Origin: Nipponacmea schrenckii
Taxonomy: Eukaryota; Mollusca; Gastropoda; Lottiidae
NCBI GenBank assembly: GCA_030562195.1
Contig: JAUJPP010000006.1
Span: forward strand, 7,440,001 to 7,504,000
DNA length: 64,000 nucleotides
Direction: 5' to 3'
Made by a program: the position numbers and the translations under genes. This document shows positions 60,406 to 64,000 of this stretch, piece by piece; the first letter of the stretch is position 1; each line of letters starts with the position of its first letter. The notes under the pieces are model-generated. The model worked only from the letters and a program-made list of their open reading frames with translations. It did not search any database and was not told where the DNA came from.

Positions 60406-62330
60406 ACGGCATTTTTCGTTGAAAAATAAACAAACTGAATGCCGATTCTTGCCTTTCAATGATAATGGTAAAATAACATTCTAGTTTCTTAAGGTTATTT
60501 AAAGAGGTATCTGATATCAGGAATTTCACGCTTCCGTGATTTTTATTAGCTGGAATTCACAATTACTTTCATAAATCTCGACACACTACTTTGAAATAAC
60601 CCTTTTGATGCAAAAAATGTACGTTATTCGGTTATCAATTTGACATAGCATTAGAAAAATAAACGACTCCTGCAGTCTTTGAATGACATCAAGTGAAATA
60701 CAATCCACACAACACTGAATCTAGCCGATCTTAACTAAACTGTGTTAATGTCAGACAACTGTACTAAATAAAACTGACATAAAATTTTCATTTCCTATTA
60801 ATATAATCATATATTCACACTGAAAATTAGAGGCTTTTTTTTAAGACTCATTTTTATCAATTCTGTACCGCCGTCTTGCTGTTCTTTAGATATTAAACAT
60901 GAGATTGATGATAAATACACACTATATAGACTATATGAACTGTAAGAATGTTAAACGTTCTTCTCGTGCTTGTACTCTATTTTTAAAGTTTTTGAACGCC
61001 AAATCAATCTACTAACTGTTAATGAAATTATCACGTTCAATACCCCAAGGAGCAGCGAGTCTGATAAAAATAAAATGTTTTTGTACCACACATATCCCTT
61101 GACCTGTGTTTGTTTGAAATTGGACTTGCTGGTGGACATTGTAAAGAATTCAAATTCTCACTTCTTTGTATTAGTGATATATATATTGGTCATTATTTTA
61201 TTTGATCGTACATTGGTCAAGATTTATTCTCGACATAGGCCTACATATAATTTAGTTCATGTTGAATGATCATTTACTTCTATATCATAAATTATATATC
61301 AGTTTTCTTGCCCATTTTCAACCTAGAATTCAATTGATCAATGAAAAGATTTGAAACAAAAGCCATAATCCCAAATACCCCGAAATGACGATAACATAGC
61401 TATAATATATTATCGAGAACGGAAATCTGACCCCAGTTAAATGATCTATCTATTATGACCGCATTTAGCTTTTGTTGTTTTATCACTTGATGCAATCACT
61501 ATTGTTGATGTGGTAGGCAATGAAAACACAATGCCATATTATGCTATCTGTAGATATAACTATTTCAACAATGATGTAAAAATCTATTGCTGATTTAATA
61601 TATTTTCAATAGAGTTCATAATCAATAAATGTATTAATGTACAGGTAATAAACAAAAGATCAACCTAGGTCACTTGAACATCTGTCTATAGATACACGAT
61701 ATATAGGCTATATATAGCATAGACATGGAAGGTCTGTTTGAATCAAAAAATTGCTTTAGACTAGGTAAGTGACAAACAAGTCTAGATAATTTTGTTTTCA
61801 AAGCTGGTAGCCCACGTTCCAATCATGGCATCCAATAAATTAACTATATATACGCCCTTGTTTAAATTATCAAATATGATCAACATGTCAACAAAAGCAA
61901 CTGTATCAAATCATGATGAAAATATTCAAAGTAGGTCACATCTCTTTGTTCTGATAAATAATCATTAATGAAATCACAAATCAGTTTCAAACATATCCTT
62001 GAATTGAGTTTGGTTAAAAATTGTAAGATTATCTACTATCTGTCAGCTGTCGTTGTGACTTTCACACAATTACAACGAACGACGAAACAAAGGCCGTGTC
62101 TTTGAAGAAAGAAGTGCAGTCAGTTCTCTTCAACTGTCATATTATGTCAAGTTGACATCAATCGTGACTTAATGAATTCTCTAAAGAAGCATTGTGCCGT
62201 TTCCATTCATTGAAGTTATAGTATTACAAGGACCTTTGCAGTAAGTAGATGAGCACGAGAATGTAATATTTTATCATTTATAAACTGGTCTTATAAAGCG
62301 GAAGTTTCTTTGTTTTTTTTTAGGTTTTTA
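60406..62330. other. Intergenic, no gene seen
   Basis: AT-rich. The 99-codon frame at 60970-61269 has no recognised motif or splice context. Confidence 0.35.
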
Positions 62331-63294
62331 TACGCCCACATGAATATGTGGACGTATATTGTAGTCACCCCTGTCTATCGGTCTGTCGGTCTCTGTCGGT
62401 CTGTCGGTCTGTTGGTCCGTCAACATTTGTTGTAGACACTATAGAAGCTACAATTTTCTATGGATTTTAATGAAACTTGGTATGAGCATTCGTATTGATA
62501 AGACGGCGGTCAAGTTCGATTTAGACGATTTTCGATAAATAGTTTTTGAGTTATTGCCCCTGTCTCTATATTTGTTGTAGACAAAATAGAAGCTACAATT
62601 TTCAATGGATTAAATGTAAGTTGGTGTGAGCATTGTAATTGATAAGACGACTGTCAAGTTCGAATTTGATGATTGTTCGATAAACAGTTTTTGAGTTATT
62701 GCCCTTGACTTAGTAAGATTGCGTCAAAATTTTATTGTGGGTGCTATAGAAAGCTCCAATTTTCAGAGGATTTTGATGAAACTTGGTGTGAGCATTGGAA
62801 TTGATTAGACCTCAGTCAAGTTTGAATTTGACAGTTTTTCAATGAACTGTTTTAAGTTATTGCCCTTGACTTAGTAAAATTGCGTCAAAATTCTATTGTG
62901 GTTGAAATAAGAAGCTTTAATTTTCAAAGGATTTTGATGGAACTTGGTGTAAGCATCAGAATTGATAAGACATTATTCATGTTTGAATTTCCGACTTTAA
63001 CGAATGGTTTTTGAGTTAATGCCCTTGACTTAATAAAATTGCGTCAAAAATATTTGTGGGTGCAAAATAAGCTACAATTTTTAAATAGATTTGATGAAGC
63101 TTGGTATGAGTATTGAAATAGATAAGATGGTGGTCAAGTTTTTATTTGACGATTTTTCGATTTGACAGTTTTTGAGTTTTTGCCCTTGACTTCAATATTC
63201 ATTCAGTGAATGTTTTTTTTAGTTATTGCTCTATTTATTTTTCAAAATCAATGCTGCCAGTGGGCGTATGTGTCCTTGCCTGGCAAGCTATCTT
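62331..63294 (+). mobile_element. Pearl-like element, complete (sub-family C)
   Basis: 5' hairpin TACGCCCACATGAATATGTGG at 62331 (with GACGTA), GTCGGTCT microsatellite, about five units of roughly 160 bp ('ttgtagacactatagaagctac', 'gattttaatgaaacttgg') and the 3' block ending CTATCTT at 63294. No coding capacity. Confidence 0.9.
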
Positions 63295-64000
63295 TAACTA
63301 TAAATGACGATTTTTTTTGTCAAAGGCTGTATCTCTTAACTCTTCTACAAAAATTAATTTCCTAGCTACATTTTGTTCACATTAAGTTCACATTTTGTAT
63401 ATGTACAAGATAAGCCAGAAATACTCCAATAAGCAATGCGTTACCAATACAAGCAGTCCTTATTACACGATGTTAATTGACATCTGACCAATATGTATAA
63501 ACAACAAAAGGACCTTCTGACCCTGATTTTTATCAATATAAGCTTGTACTGTTGTAGAGAAAATTTACACTGGTTTGTTATCGTATAAGTACTTAATATT
63601 ATAATTTCATATAATCCTTGAGATTAACACTGTCATCTGTTTGTAACATAACCATAAATTATAACATAACATATCATAATGTCTGAATTTTATTACACAT
63701 CATAAAAAGTATCTCTATATACTTTCTTGCTAGACATAATAATATTGTTATTATTGTTGGCAATGTTTCCTTTTTATATTTTTCTCTCACGCTGCGCATA
63801 CAAACTGCATGAAATACTGGGTTAGGCTTAACATTAATTATGAAATAGCCGCCATTCCTTTTCACGACATGTTGGTCTCATACACGCACATTTCATATTC
63901 AACCGATAAAGGACATCAACCCAATTCGACAATGTAACAAAGGGCCTGAAGAATAAGAGGAGTACTGCCATACCCAGTTCAGTGTTACGCTTCTGCAATT
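63295..64000. other. Intergenic to window end, no gene seen
   Basis: AT-rich; no exon, RNA gene or repeat recognised. Confidence 0.4.

Noticed and set aside
60970..61269. 99-codon plus-strand frame with a hydrophobic segment
   Set aside because: AT-rich chance frame; overlaps an opposite frame of similar length and lacks any recognisable feature.

Overview
The window is AT-rich animal nuclear DNA: spliced genes with short GT-AG exons, introns loaded with repeats, tRNA-derived SINEs, MITEs, and LINE and BEL/Pao relics. The gene content (a venus kinase receptor, a family that vertebrates lack) and a dispersed element resembling the bivalve 'pearl' repeats point to a lophotrochozoan, most likely a mollusc. 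I cannot name the species.

Three genes could be assembled exon by exon. (1) 991-5664, + strand: PUF60 (poly-U binding splicing factor; Drosophila half pint), 5' end outside the visible exons, with RRM1, RRM2, a proline-rich linker and a C-terminal UHM. (2) 22315-32593, + strand: a complete 18-exon venus kinase receptor of 1311 aa, with signal peptide, N-terminal region, venus-flytrap ligand-binding module, one membrane span and an insulin-receptor-like tyrosine kinase. (3) 44106-35119, - strand: an unrecognised 136-aa, six-exon cysteine-rich secreted or GPI-anchored protein. Its exons are 27-122 nt and were found only because signal peptide, splice sites and every intron phase fit together. 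Genes 2 and 3 converge tail to tail.

Repeats fill much of the rest. The main family starts with a hairpin around TACGCCCACATG, often carries a CGTC-type microsatellite, has a core of about 161-bp tandem units and ends in a GTGGGCGTA...CTTGCCTGGCAAGCTATCTT block. Copies or relics lie near 2.5, 7.1, 9.8, 16.2-17.3, 28.3, 47.3-48.1, 52.3, 57.2 and 62.3 kb. One copy sits 22 bp inside a VKR intron that splits the HRD codon. There are also TTAA-flanked MITEs (14.8, 17.8, 31.1 kb), a small foldback MITE in PUF60 intron 9, two SINE families, a BEL/Pao gag-pol relic at 52.7-54.1 kb, a LINE RT scrap at 45.5 kb, and minisatellites at 19.4-20.6, 37.3-38.3, 39.9-40.2, 48.1-48.3 and 51.5 kb.

From 44.1 kb to the end no complete gene was recognised; the stretch is intergenic and repeat-rich, with the caveat that genes made of very short exons, like gene 3, can hide there. 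All exon models and repeat borders come from reading the sequence by eye, without alignment or transcript data.
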